From the NCBI RefSeq assembly GCF_001507435.1, contig NZ_LMWH01000264.1, positions 1 through 37,123 on the forward strand: 37,123 nt of DNA, written 5' to 3'. Origin of the DNA: Streptomyces sp. NRRL F-5122. Its GTDB lineage: Bacteria > Actinomycetota > Actinomycetes > Streptomycetales > Streptomycetaceae. Every line of letters starts with the position of its first letter. Within the stretch, counting starts at the first letter, position 1. Shown here piece after piece: positions 25,271-33,527 of the stretch. Position numbers and translations under genes: made by a program. The notes below the pieces were generated by a model. That model had not been told where the DNA came from. It worked only from the letters and a program-made list of their open reading frames with translations, and did no database searches.

Positions 25271-25732
25271 TCAAGACGAACGTGTGCGGCTCTTGCTTAT
25301 TCCCGGGTGTTTGACATCGATGAGGTCGGCATACATCGGGTTGCTCTCGATGAAGGTGAGCACGATCGGGCACACGATGGTGACCGTCTTCCCTTGCGCG
25401 CGTACGTCGTCGAGGGCGCGTCTGATCAGCTCGGTGCCAATGCCTTGTTTGCGGAACTCGGGGACCACCGAGACGGCCAGCAACACGAGCCGACTGTCAC
25501 CGGCGACGTTGTAGGCCAGACCAGCGACCTCATGGTCGTCGACGATGCCCTCGTAGACGCTGGTTTCCTTGTTGTCGACGACAGCGAAGTCAAACGCGGG
25601 AGCGTCGGGACCAGCGACAACCTCGTCGATGAGGACGACCTGGTCCTGGCTAAGGGTGCCTTTCGCGTCGGGGTGTCCGGCCTCCTCGTTGTGTTCGAAG
25701 GCGGAGTGGTCTGGCTCGGTTGGGTTGGTCAT
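25271..25732 (-). CDS. GNAT-family N-acetyltransferase, YjdJ type, with acidic N-terminus
   Basis: A 153-residue protein from the ATG at 25732, with GAAGGGA seven bases upstream; the longer frame to 25864 overlaps the usp gene and is not family-like. Residues 1-55 are acidic and probably flexible (DHSAFEHNEEAGHPDAKGTL). The core is complete: VAGLAYNVAGDSRLVLLAVS, VVPEFRKQGIGTELIRRALD with the acetyl-CoA loop RKQGIG, VTIVCPIVLTFIESNPMYAD. It starts 19 bases after the usp stop codon, so the two are co-transcribed. Confidence 0.85.
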   Translation of the reverse strand: MTNPTEPDHSAFEHNEEAGHPDAKGTLSQDQVVLIDEVVAGPDAPAFDFAVVDNKETSVYEGIVDDHEVAGLAYNVAGDSRLVLLAVSVVPEFRKQGIGTELIRRALDDVRAQGKTVTIVCPIVLTFIESNPMYADLIDVKHPGISKSRTRSS

Positions 25733-25751
25733 AGCGGTGTCCCTTCGTCTG

Positions 25752-26321
25752 TCACTGGTCGGTGTCGGTGTAGGCGGGGCGTTGCAATGGGAGTTGGTGG
25801 AGTGTGTGAAGTGGGTCGTCGGCTGTCGCGCCCAGGAGCCGCTTCTTACGGGTGAGGGCTTCAAGGTCGAGCTGAAGCGGGGGCGGAGGGACGGTGAGGA
25901 CAGGGCAGCTAGCGTGGGTGAGGCAATAGTGGGCGACAGGGGATCGCCAGCGGCTGAGTTTGCTGTGATGTCTCCCGCCGATGACCAGCAGGTCGGTTTC
26001 CCTGTTGGCGATCTGGACGAGGGTGCGGCCGGCGGAGCCGGAGATCACGAGTCCACTGATGGGGACGGTGTCATGGGTGGCAGCGAAGACGTCGTTGAGT
26101 ATGTTTTTTAGCAGACGCATGGCTGCGGTTCTGGTGCCCTTGAGGGGTGATCGGTTGGTCTCGGGAGGTGGATCCGTGTCGCAATGGCGCCAGACCAGGA
26201 CCGCCAGGAGACGGCGTCCGGTGAGCCGGGCTTCGGTGCCGGCCCTCTGTAGTGCGACGAGGCTGTTAAGTGATCCGCTGACCCCGACCACGATGCGCTG
26301 CTGCTGTGATGGGCTGTCCAT
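25752..26321 (-). CDS. Universal stress protein (UspA family)
   Basis: A 189-residue single-domain Usp. The N-terminal strand IVVGVSGSLNSLVALQRAGT, the LLAVLVWR strand and the C-terminal nucleotide-binding block GSAGRTLVQIANRETDLLVI, then GGRHHSKLSRWRSPVAHYCL and CPVLTVP, are typical of ATP-binding Usp proteins. About 40 residues follow the domain and have no known function. ATG at 26321 with AAGGAG. First gene of a usp-GNAT-GNAT operon, so probably induced by starvation, hypoxia or redox stress. A GACAC-N5-GTGTC palindrome lies 25 bases upstream. Confidence 0.9.
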   Translation of the reverse strand: MDSPSQQQRIVVGVSGSLNSLVALQRAGTEARLTGRRLLAVLVWRHCDTDPPPETNRSPLKGTRTAAMRLLKNILNDVFAATHDTVPISGLVISGSAGRTLVQIANRETDLLVIGGRHHSKLSRWRSPVAHYCLTHASCPVLTVPPPPLQLDLEALTRKKRLLGATADDPLHTLHQLPLQRPAYTDTDQ

Positions 26322-26345
26322 GAAGCTCCTTCTTCCGGCTCACAG

Positions 26346-26360
26346 GACACCCTCAGTGTC
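26346..26360. promoter_or_regulatory. Palindrome GACAC-CCTCA-GTGTC upstream of usp
   Basis: Five-base perfect arms with a 5-base spacer, 25-39 bases upstream of the usp start. It could be an operator for the stress operon; the protein is unknown. Confidence 0.35.
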
Positions 26361-26699
26361 ACCTTTTAGGACAACCGAGGTGGCACGGTCATCCGCCGTC
26401 ACGGAGCTGGGGCTGTCACCGAGCCGGGAGTGACTGCACAGGGCGTCACTTACTTGACGACGTAGACATGCAGTCTGTGATGTAGCGAAATTCACACTCG
26501 GACGGAGGAATGTCCCCGGATCCGTGGGCAACCATCTCCACTCACCGCTGGCGCGCATGCGCTGAGGCCCACTACCTGCTTCGGCCGGTCGGTCCGGCCT
26601 CGTTGAGGCACTTCGTACGTGTCTTCCAATGCGGTTTTTCTCGCTCAACGAGTGGTCAGCCCGGTTACACCCTTCGCGGTTCACCAGTACTGTTCGCCC
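26361..26699. other. Intergenic stretch between divergent usp and MocR-type genes
   Basis: About 340 bases. It should hold the promoters of the stress operon (leftward) and of the dead regulator (rightward). No further clear repeat or gene is seen. Confidence 0.35.
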
Positions 26700-28084
26700 A
26701 TGTCGGAATTCTGGGCTACTTCGCGCATTGCTCCTGATTTGATACGAGCTGGACGAGGTGTACGCCGTGCACTGACCGAAGTCTTGCGCGAAGCTGTCCG
26801 CACCGGCCAGCTGGCGCCAGGAACACGACTGCCCTCCTCCCGTCAACTCGCCGCCGATCTCGGCCTTGCCCGCAACACCGTGGCCGACGCCTATGCCGAC
26901 CTCGTCGCGGAGGGATGGCTGACGGCTCGTAGAGGCTCGGGCACACTTATGCCGGACAGGATGATCACTCAGCCGATCTCGGCGGGCTCGGCCGCCGAGC
27001 CATCCTGCGACCCTCGCCACGACCTGATCCCAGGTAGCCCCGACCTTTCCACTTTTCCTCGTGCAGCCTGGCTGAAGGCCACACGCCGCGCCCTCGTTGC
27101 AGCCCCGACGACGTGTTCGGCTACGGCGATCCTCGTGGCCGGCCGGAGCTACGGGCTGCCCTCGCAGACCATCTCGCTCGAGCCCGTGGCGTATACGCGA
27201 GTCCGGAGAACGTACTAATCTGCGCCGGCATCTCCCACGGCCTGCAAATCCTGAGCAAAGTCCTGGCCGACCGGGGGGCGAAGAATATCGCCGTCGAATC
27301 CTACGGCCTAGAAAGGTATTGGGAACTACTGGCGGCCGCGGGGCTGCAGACTCTCCCGCTTCCTCTGGATACCCATGGGACCGACCCGGTGCCACCCGTC
27401 GACACAGATGCAGTCCTACTCACACCGGCTCATCAGTTCCCTGTCGGCACGACGCTGCAGCGCGATCGCCGGACGGCCGTTGTGGACTGGGCCAGAAGGA
27501 CCGGCGGGTTGATCCTGGAGGATGACTACGACGGTGAGTTCCGGTTCGACCGCCAGTCTGTCGGAGCGCTCCAAGGACTCGACCCAAACTGCGTGGTCTA
27601 CCTGGGCACCGCCAGCATCACCCTTGCTCCGGGCCTGCGGTTGGCCTGGATGGCGGTGCCTCCCGTGCTCGCTGAGCAAGCCGCGGCGACCAAGGGGTAG
27701 ATCGACTCGTGCGAGGCTGTCAGCCAGCTAACGATGGCGGAATTCATTATCTCCGGCGGCTACGGCCATCACGTACGTGCTACCCGTCGGCGCTACCGAG
27801 ATCGACGAGATGCTCTCGTCGCAGCGCTGGCGCAGCACGTCCCAAAGGTGCGCGTCATCGGGACAGCAGCCGGCCTGCACACGGTACTCGGACTGCCACC
27901 AGGGACCGAGCAGCAGGTTCTTCAGTCGACAGCCCGGCAGGGTCTCAAAATGGTTGGCCTGTCTCGATACCGCCACGAACGGTCCTCAAGTCCTATGACC
28001 GATGGCCTCGTCGTTGGATACGGGGTCCCCTCTGACACGGCATGGCATCGGGCGCTCTCCGCGCTTGTGCAAGTCCTTTCCTGA
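26700..28084 (+). pseudogene. MocR/PdxR-type GntR regulator with aminotransferase domain, inactivated
   Basis: The N-terminal GntR wHTH is intact from the ATG at 26700 (MSEFWATSRI; RALTEVLREAVRTGQLAPGT; LPSSRQLAADLGLARNTVAD). The aminotransferase part follows in a different frame from about 27112 (DVFGYGDPRGRPELRAALAD; LLTPAHQFPVGTTL; LILEDDYDGEFRFD), so there is an indel there. An in-frame TAG at 27698 splits it again, and similarity resumes at MAEFIISGGYGHHVRATRRR and continues to 28084. The PLP lysine, normally in GTASKTLAP, is isoleucine (GTASITLAPGLRLAW). Three lesions make this a clear pseudogene. Such regulators usually control vitamin B6 or amine metabolism. Confidence 0.85.
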
Positions 28085-28335
28085 CACGCCTCGGGAAGTC
28101 GAGTACCAGAACTGAGATCTCTGTGAGTGCGGCGTCAACTCACGCCTGCCTGAGCTGCAAGGTTAAGAAGGCAGGCACAGGTTCATGGCGTGCATCTTCG
28201 GCAGCATCCCTTCTGTGCCGATGACAGCTCAATAGTGTGCAGCGCAGATGGATAAAAAGTGACCTCCGAAACGCAAAAGTCCGCACACCAGCCAATGGAC
28301 GAAAAAGCTCCGCTGACCCGAGGGACGGCAAGTTG
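28085..28335. other. No recognisable gene
   Basis: A lower-GC stretch after the dead regulator. A local imperfect repeat (TGCCTG with AGGCAGGCA, about 28144-28178) may be its old terminator. Nothing else is supported. Confidence 0.35.
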
Positions 28336-28405
28336 AGTTCAGTCTGATCTTGCAAGGAACCCCAAGTCTGAAGACCCGGGGTTCCTTGCAAGATCAGACT
28401 GAACT
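28336..28405. repeat. 28-bp perfect inverted repeat with 14-base spacer
   Basis: 28336-28363 is the exact reverse complement of 28378-28405, with a 14-base spacer. The arms run from AGTTCAGTCTGATCTTGCAA to CCCC on the left and mirror this on the right. Arm length and sequence resemble IS terminal repeats (possibly ISL3-like) left facing each other. The right arm begins exactly where the IstB remnant loses similarity, so the repeat marks an insertion or recombination joint. Confidence 0.7.
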
Positions 28406-28615
28406 GGAAGAAGAGGTTCGCAGGCTCAGGTTCGAAGGGGATGTAGCCGACCTCGTCCACGACGATCAGCGAAATTCCTCCCAAATGGCTCAACTCGCAT
28501 TTATGTCAGCCCACTTAGTGAGCTTCGACGAGATGAGTCACTTCCGCTGGACCACGCTCGCGAAGGCGACGCGGTGGTCATGTTGGTCTGGGCCAGGTGC
28601 CGCGTTCAGGACCGT
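28406..28615 (-). pseudogene. IS21-type IstB ATPase helper, internal fragment
   Basis: The minus strand reads HRVAFASVVQRK, then (after indels) EAH-VG-HKCELSHLGGISLI and VVDEVGYIPFEPEPANLFFQ. IstB proteins have HRVAFATA..WV.RL.EAH..G......L.R...L.VDEVGYIPFEPEAANLFFQLV. The Walker B block VVDEVGYIPF is intact, but there are in-frame stops and no Walker A. Similarity ends at the 28-bp inverted repeat. No istA is visible. Confidence 0.7.
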
Positions 28616-28780
28616 GACACAGCGGGTGCAGGGTGTGCTGGCTTATCAACCACGGTTCTGGATCGTCAGCACCCGCGCTTCAATGATTCTTGCGAGTAAG
28701 AATCACGTGTTCTCGGACGCTGTCATGGCATGGACAGGGACAAGTGCACAGACCTCGACATCCATGGGGCGAAGGACGCG

Positions 28781-29053
28781 GACATGGAGACTTACGACGC
28801 GTCGCTCGGTGCGGACCGCATCGGGGCCCTGGTCTATCAGCTGACTGGCGGCAAGGTCGCGATGAGCTCGACCACGGTGGAATCGGAGTACCAGCATGAC
28901 GATGAGGCCGCGGAACTGATCGTCAGCGCACGCGACGAAATTAGTGGTTCCGCAGGAAAGGTGACGACCCGCGCGTACACGCCGCCGACGAGCGTTGTAG
29001 TCCACGGCTCGGATATGGAGCACATAAGTCGGTCGTTCTTCGGGGACGACGGC
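28781..29053 (+). pseudogene. Degenerate GNAT-like segment in frame with the sigma-factor gene
   Basis: The open frame that ends in the sigma factor begins at 28730. Residues METYDASLGADRIGALVYQL, TGGKVAMSSTTVES, then EYQHDDEAAELIVSARDEIS and GKVTTRAYTP align with the YjdJ-type GNAT proteins of this window (YALYVDGAQAGTMSYRI; HTEIDEAYRGRGLSQILIQA; KVTIYCP). The acetyl-CoA loop RGRG is replaced by QHDD, so it cannot bind cofactor in the usual way. There is no stop codon between it and the sigma factor, so it may be translated as an N-terminal extension or be a decayed upstream gene. Confidence 0.5.
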
Positions 29054-30016
29054 ATGAACGATGAACTGTTCCCCGAGGCTGACGAAGATTCGCTGGCGAC
29101 AATTTACAACGAGCGCCGGGTCTTGCTGAATCTCGCGTTTCGAATGCTCGGATCGTCCTATGACGCCGAGGATGTCGTGCAGGAGACGTACATACGCTGG
29201 TATGCGCTATCCGAGGAGGTTCAGCGCAGCATCAAATCACCGATGGGGTGGCTTGTACGTGTAGCCAGCAGGATCTGTCTCGACCAGCTCTCCTCGGCGC
29301 GAGTGCGACGCGAGCGGTATGTGGGGGAGTGGCTGCCGGAACCCCTACCCGATACGTCGTGGGACATGGTCCGACCTGCTTACGCGGGCACTGACCCGGC
29401 AGACCAGGTGAGTTTGGACGAGTCAGTGACCATGGGAGTCCTGGTGATTCTGGACACCGTGACGCCGGCAGAGCGTGTTTCTTTTATCCTGCATGACATT
29501 TTCGGCGTTCCGTTCAACGAGATTGCGGACACCGTTGGCCGCACTCCCTCGGCGTGTCGCCAGCTCGCCGCGTCCGCCCGTCGTCGCGTCCGAACCGCTG
29601 AACCGCGCGGCACGGTGAGCGCACAACACAAGTACGTCGTATCGGCGTTCAAGTACGCATGCGAGACGGGTAACTTGGAGGCGTTGATCGGCTTGCTGGA
29701 CGCCAACGCAGTCGCCCGATCCGACGGCGGTGGCAGGGTCCGCACCGCTGTGAGACCGATCGTTGGCGCCGCCAGGATTGCTCGGTTTCTGAAGGGCGTC
29801 CTCCGCAAGGAACCCGGTACCAGTTTCAGGGAAGAGCAGGTAAGCGGGCAGCCGGGCATTGTCGCCCGGATCAACGGGGTGACCGTCCTTGTCATGTCCT
29901 TCAACCTCGACAATGCGGGACTCATCGACCGTCTGTGGGTGATGATGCACCCGCAGAAACTACATGCCTGGCGTAGCCGAGATGTCCGTTCCGGTATCGA
30001 AGGACCTCGTCGGTGA
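29054..30016 (+). CDS. ECF41-type RNA polymerase sigma factor (SigJ-like) with SnoaL-like tail
   Basis: About 320 residues from the ATG at 29054 (MNDELFPEADEDSLATIYNE), a normal ECF41 start; an upstream in-frame ATG at 28730 would add a GNAT-like segment. Region 2 (LLNLAFRMLGSSYDAEDVVQ, ETYIRWY) and region 4 (VTPAERVSFILHDIFGVPFN, EIADTVGRTPSACRQLAASA) are intact. The ECF41 marks WLPEPL and DGGGRVRTAVRPI are present. The C-terminal SnoaL-like domain ends with MMHPQKL in place of the NPDKL motif. There is no decarboxylase-like partner gene next to it; a TnpB pseudogene follows directly. It may control the set at 19.8-21.4 kb. Confidence 0.87.
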   Translation: MNDELFPEADEDSLATIYNERRVLLNLAFRMLGSSYDAEDVVQETYIRWYALSEEVQRSIKSPMGWLVRVASRICLDQLSSARVRRERYVGEWLPEPLPDTSWDMVRPAYAGTDPADQVSLDESVTMGVLVILDTVTPAERVSFILHDIFGVPFNEIADTVGRTPSACRQLAASARRRVRTAEPRGTVSAQHKYVVSAFKYACETGNLEALIGLLDANAVARSDGGGRVRTAVRPIVGAARIARFLKGVLRKEPGTSFREEQVSGQPGIVARINGVTVLVMSFNLDNAGLIDRLWVMMHPQKLHAWRSRDVRSGIEGPRR

Positions 30017-30039
30017 ACGGGCCGCGGCGGAACTTGGCA

Positions 30040-30600
30040 GTACGACGTGCAGACGGCGTCGATCTGGAGCACCGCTGGACGCATCCGGGATGTGCGGTTC
30101 GCCTGCTCGGCTGACGGCCTTGAGATGCTACGTAAGCACAGGTAGGGCGAGTCGGACCTGGTGGAACGGGAAGGTGTGGTCGACCTGATCGCTACCTGCG
30201 AGGTCTCAAGGAGAAGCAGACCGGGTCTGGCGGGTTCATCGGCGGCGGCCTCGGAATCGTCACAACGTCCACCGGCTACTAGGCCGGCGTGCGCAACCTG
30301 AGCGGCGCCGCAAACGCCACGGTGATCCACGCAAGAAACTCCAGAGCGTGGGCACCAAGTCCGCCAAGCAGCTACTGAAGAAGCGTAACCGGCGCGAGCA
30401 ACGCTATGTCGCCCACAGCAACCACATCATCGCGAAGACGATCGTGACCCAGGCCGAACGCACCTCGGCCTGAACCGCCCTGGAAGACTTGGGCGGCATC
30501 CGGCAAAGGGTACGGCTCCCACAAGCCCCAACAGGTCGCACTCCACGCCTGGGCTTGCGCCCAACTCGCAGAGTTCATCGCAAATGCTCGTCGTCGAAGT
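30040..30600 (+). pseudogene. IS200/IS605-family TnpB (RNA-guided nuclease) remnant
   Basis: TnpB blocks appear in order: VQTASIWSTAGRIRDVRFAC, then (after a stop) GESDLVEREGVVDLIATCEV, LGIVTTSTGY, KKLQSVGTKSAKQLLKKRNR, REQRYVAHSNHIIAKTIVTQ, AERTSA, TALEDLGGIRQRV, and SHKPQQVALHAWACAQLAEF. They lie in at least three frames with in-frame stops at 30143, 30280 and 30472 or nearby. The zinc-finger end (CxxCG) and the N-terminus are missing. No tnpA is seen. The element is dead. Confidence 0.75.
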
Positions 30601-30873
30601 CAACGGAGCTCCGGCAGGCGATCTCTATGCAGGCAACGTGTTCGTCAGCGCCTTCGCTCTGTGCCGGCCAGGTCCGCACTGTTGTGTCGGCTTACGCGAA
30701 CGTCCCAGTGGCCAGCCGCTGAAGCGGGCGTTGTAACTCCCGATTGCTGACCGGATCGTGTCACCGGCATGTGAGGGCCTGTCCGTAGCAGCTGTCCGGG
30801 AGTCACATATGTCCGGCTGAACCGCAGTTCAAAGGGTTGTTCAGGCGGCATCACTACCGTTGGGGGCCGTCGT
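30601..30873. other. No recognisable gene
   Basis: This lies between the TnpB scar and the qcrB promoter region. Frames are short and degenerate and may include the unrecognisable end of the TnpB gene. Confidence 0.35.
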
Positions 30874-30887
30874 GTGACATTGGTCAC
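30874..30887. promoter_or_regulatory. Crp/FNR-type palindrome upstream of qcrB
   Basis: GTGAC-ATTG-GTCAC, in context TGTGACATTGGTCACC, fits the TGTGA-N6-TCACA consensus of Crp-family regulators at all but the last base. It lies 85 bases upstream of the qcrB start, suitable for an activator site. Confidence 0.5.
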
Positions 30888-30971
30888 CTCACATTCTCAA
30901 GGGCTGCGTCGTCCTAGCTACAGCACTGTCCAACCAAGAACCGATCACGCAGTCCGGAGAGAAGAGCCAAG

Positions 30972-32609
30972 GTGACGATCACCACCGCCAAAGACCAACG
31001 TGAGTCACCCCGGGGAGAGCGAGTAGCGGACTGGGTGGACGCCCGGCTTGGCCTGTACACCATAGCCAAGGCCAACATGCGGAAGATCTTTCCAGACCAC
31101 TGGTCGTTCATGCTGGGTGAAGTGTGTCTGTGGAGCTTCGTCGTGTTGGTCCTGACCGGGATCTACCTGACCTTCTTCTTCCATCCGTCGATGAACGAGG
31201 TCGTTTACCACGGCAGTTACGAGCCGCTCAACGGCGTTCCCATGTCGGAGGCCTTTGCCTCCACCCTTGACATCTCCTTCGACGTGCGCGGTGGCTTGCT
31301 CATCCGCCAGATGCACCACTGGGCCGCCCTCATCTTCGTCGCGGGCATGCTCGTCCACATGATGCGCCACTTCTTCACGGGATCCTTCCGCAAGCCCCGC
31401 GAAGTGAACTGGGTGTTCGGCTGGACCATGCTGGTCCTAGGCATGTTCGAAGGATTCGTCGGCTACTCCCTTCCCGACGACCTGCTCTCTGGCACCGGAC
31501 TGCGCTTCGTGGAAGGCGCTATCCTTTCCATGCCGATTATCGGCACCTATCTGGCCATGTTCCTCTTTGGCGGAGAGTTCCCTGGCACCGAACTCGTCCC
31601 GCGGTTCTACTCAGTACACATCCTGCTGTTCCCCGGCATCATCGCTGCGCTGATCGTTCTCCACATGATCCTGCTCGTCTACCACAAGCACACCCAGTGG
31701 ACCGGCTCTGGCAAGACCAACAACAACGTCGTAGGCATGCCCTTCCTGCCCGTCTATCTTGCCAAGACCACGGGCTTCTTCTTCCTCGTCGCCTCAGTGA
31801 TTGCCGTCATCTCGGCCATTGCCTCCATCAACCCCGTGTGGACCTACGGCCCCTATCGCCCCGACCAGGTTTCCACGAATGCCCAACCAGACTGGTACAT
31901 GGGCTTCTCTGAAGGTCTCATCCGCATCATGCCAGGGTGGGAAATCAACGTGGCGGGTCACACTCTCGTCCTCGGCGTGCTGATCCCCTTGATGGTGTTT
32001 CCGGTTATCTTGCTGGCCATCGGCCTCTACCCCTTCTTCGAAGGCTGGATCACCGGCGACAAACGAGAGCACCATCTCCTCGACAGGCCGCGCAACCGTC
32101 CGGTGCGTACTGGCCTCGGTGTCGCTTGGCTGAGCGTTTACTTCCTCCTCCTCATCGCCGGCGGTAATGACCTCTTCGCCACGCGCTTCCATCTCTCCAT
32201 CAACACCGTCACCTGGTTCATCCGCGTTGCACTGTTCGTCGTCCCTGTAGCCGCCTTCCTCATCACCAAACGCATCTGCCTCGGTCTCCAGAACCGCGAC
32301 AAGGAGAAGGTCCTTCATGGAAGGGAGACAGGCATCATCCGTCGCTTGCCGCAGGGCGAGTACGTCGAGGTGCACCAGTCTCTCTCTCCGGCGCAGCTGC
32401 ACACGCTGACCGCCCACGAGCAGTACCAGCCCATCGACCCCGGGCCAGCCGAGGACGCCAACGGCATACCGCACAAGCTCTCCCGTCGCGAGCGGCTCAG
32501 GACGCGCCTGTCACACGGCTATTTCGGGCCGTCAGCACAGGTCGCCAAACCGACCAGGGAAGAAGTGCAGCGCAACCAGGAAGAGGTCAATCACAGCATC
32601 GAGCACTGA
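30972..32609 (+). CDS. qcrB: Cytochrome bc complex cytochrome b subunit QcrB (orphan copy)
   Basis: Membrane cytochrome b of 545 residues that carries hemes bL and bH and the quinol sites of the bc1-aa3 respiratory branch. Likely heme ligands are His115/His129 (RQMHHWAALIFVAGMLVHMM) and His216/His231 (SVHILLFPG; VLHMILLVYHKH). The PEWY motif of the quinol site reads PDWY (306-309). About eight or nine membrane helices are followed by a long charged C-terminal tail (from about 440) typical of actinobacteria. GTG at 30972 with GGAGAGAAG upstream. The partners qcrC, qcrA and cta genes are absent, so this is a stand-alone copy that must use subunits encoded elsewhere. A Crp-type site lies upstream and a strong terminator downstream. 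Confidence 0.95.
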   Translation: MTITTAKDQRESPRGERVADWVDARLGLYTIAKANMRKIFPDHWSFMLGEVCLWSFVVLVLTGIYLTFFFHPSMNEVVYHGSYEPLNGVPMSEAFASTLDISFDVRGGLLIRQMHHWAALIFVAGMLVHMMRHFFTGSFRKPREVNWVFGWTMLVLGMFEGFVGYSLPDDLLSGTGLRFVEGAILSMPIIGTYLAMFLFGGEFPGTELVPRFYSVHILLFPGIIAALIVLHMILLVYHKHTQWTGSGKTNNNVVGMPFLPVYLAKTTGFFFLVASVIAVISAIASINPVWTYGPYRPDQVSTNAQPDWYMGFSEGLIRIMPGWEINVAGHTLVLGVLIPLMVFPVILLAIGLYPFFEGWITGDKREHHLLDRPRNRPVRTGLGVAWLSVYFLLLIAGGNDLFATRFHLSINTVTWFIRVALFVVPVAAFLITKRICLGLQNRDKEKVLHGRETGIIRRLPQGEYVEVHQSLSPAQLHTLTAHEQYQPIDPGPAEDANGIPHKLSRRERLRTRLSHGYFGPSAQVAKPTREEVQRNQEEVNHSIEH

Positions 32610-32621
32610 GCTCGGTTGCTC

Positions 32622-32676
32622 AGCGGCGGTGCGTTGTGGGCCGGTGTGGTACTACGGTCCGCAACGCACCGCCGCT
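32622..32676 (+). terminator. Strong hairpin terminator after qcrB
   Basis: A perfect 15-bp stem (AGCGGCGGTGCGTTG with CAACGCACCGCCGCT) with a 25-base loop begins 13 bases after the qcrB stop codon. Confidence 0.85.
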
Positions 32677-32988
32677 CCTTTCCGTCCGTTGCACGGTCGC
32701 TACGGGACCAAATGGCATGATCCGCCCTCCGGATCGTTTCCCCCGTGCGGCCGAAGCGGCCTGAGAGCGGCTGAGTGCATGCGGGAGCGCCCCGATGGAA
32801 TGAGGTAGATCCGCCGGCAACCGCGCCCGGCATAATCAACCACCCTGCACCATCGTCACCGACGAACACCTCCTCCATATAGAAAGTGCCTCAGCTGACC
32901 GACCGAACTCTGCAACGAGGTTCATCGTCCCAAGCCGGAAGGCGCATTTGTATTACCGCCGTACCCCACTGAAACAGCGAGGTTGGTC
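32677..32988. other. Intergenic stretch without recognisable genes
   Basis: About 310 bases. It contains GGACC-AAAT-GG at 32705-32715, a half-match to the TetR operator pattern, and little else. The GAGG ribosome site of the next small gene is at its right end. Confidence 0.35.
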
Positions 32989-33228
32989 ATGACGCAGTCA
33001 TCGCCCCAGTTTCTGCACATCGTGGTGCATAGCCCGGCGCTGGACGGCTCCCGCCGGGTTACCGAGGATGACGTGATCTTGGGAGTTGCCTCCCATCTGG
33101 ATGATGTCATCGAGATCCTCCGGCTTGCTGACCTCGATCGGATCGAAGTCGAGGAAAGTGGCTTCATCGAGTGGCAAGGAGGGGGCCCGTACGAGTGGCC
33201 GGGACTTACCGAACACCCGGAAGAGTGA
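32989..33228 (+). CDS. Small conserved hypothetical protein
   Basis: A 79-residue protein starting MTQSSPQFLHIVVHSPALDG, with VTEDDVILGVASHLDDVIEI and LDRIEVEESGFIEWQGG. The ATG at 32989 has GAGG upstream and is preferred to the GTG at 32983. It looks like a folded alpha/beta protein; no domain is recognised. Stress-related neighbours do not define its function. Confidence 0.6.
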   Translation: MTQSSPQFLHIVVHSPALDGSRRVTEDDVILGVASHLDDVIEILRLADLDRIEVEESGFIEWQGGGPYEWPGLTEHPEE

Positions 33229-33527
33229 GCCGGAAAGTCTGCAAGGATATGTCCGCTGCAAGGCCCTGTTGTTCTCGCCGTTAGACACCTATAAACACAG
33301 GCAGAAGAGCAGTCCCATCTCTCCGACAGGGCCGCCTCTTGTACCTTGCCTCGTCAGACCTCATTGTCTTGTCCGACTTCGGTACGTGACCCCGCTCCGT
33401 CTCGATCTCGTCGAACTCGACCCGGTTGCTGATGTCGTTTGTGGTGGACATCGAGATGATCGTGACGTGTTCCAGGATCACCTCGACTGTGGCGGGCACC
33501 TTGTACTCCAGCTGTAAATGGTGATCT
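33229..33527. other. Doubtful minus-strand frame downstream of the IS701 scar
   Basis: A minus-strand frame reads LQLEYKVPATVEVILEHVTI and MSTTNDISNRVEFDEIETER, ending at 33281. It is less Arg-rich than shadow frames but lacks a ribosome site and overlaps the end of the transposase remnant. I do not call it a gene. Confidence 0.3.

Noticed and set aside
26340..27395. 351-codon minus-strand frame opposite the MocR pseudogene
   Set aside because: The forward strand carries clear GntR and aminotransferase motifs across the same bases; the minus frame shows none.
32705..32718. GGACC-AAAT-GGCAT as another TetR operator
   Set aside because: Only one arm fits the pattern and it is 280 bases from the next start codon.
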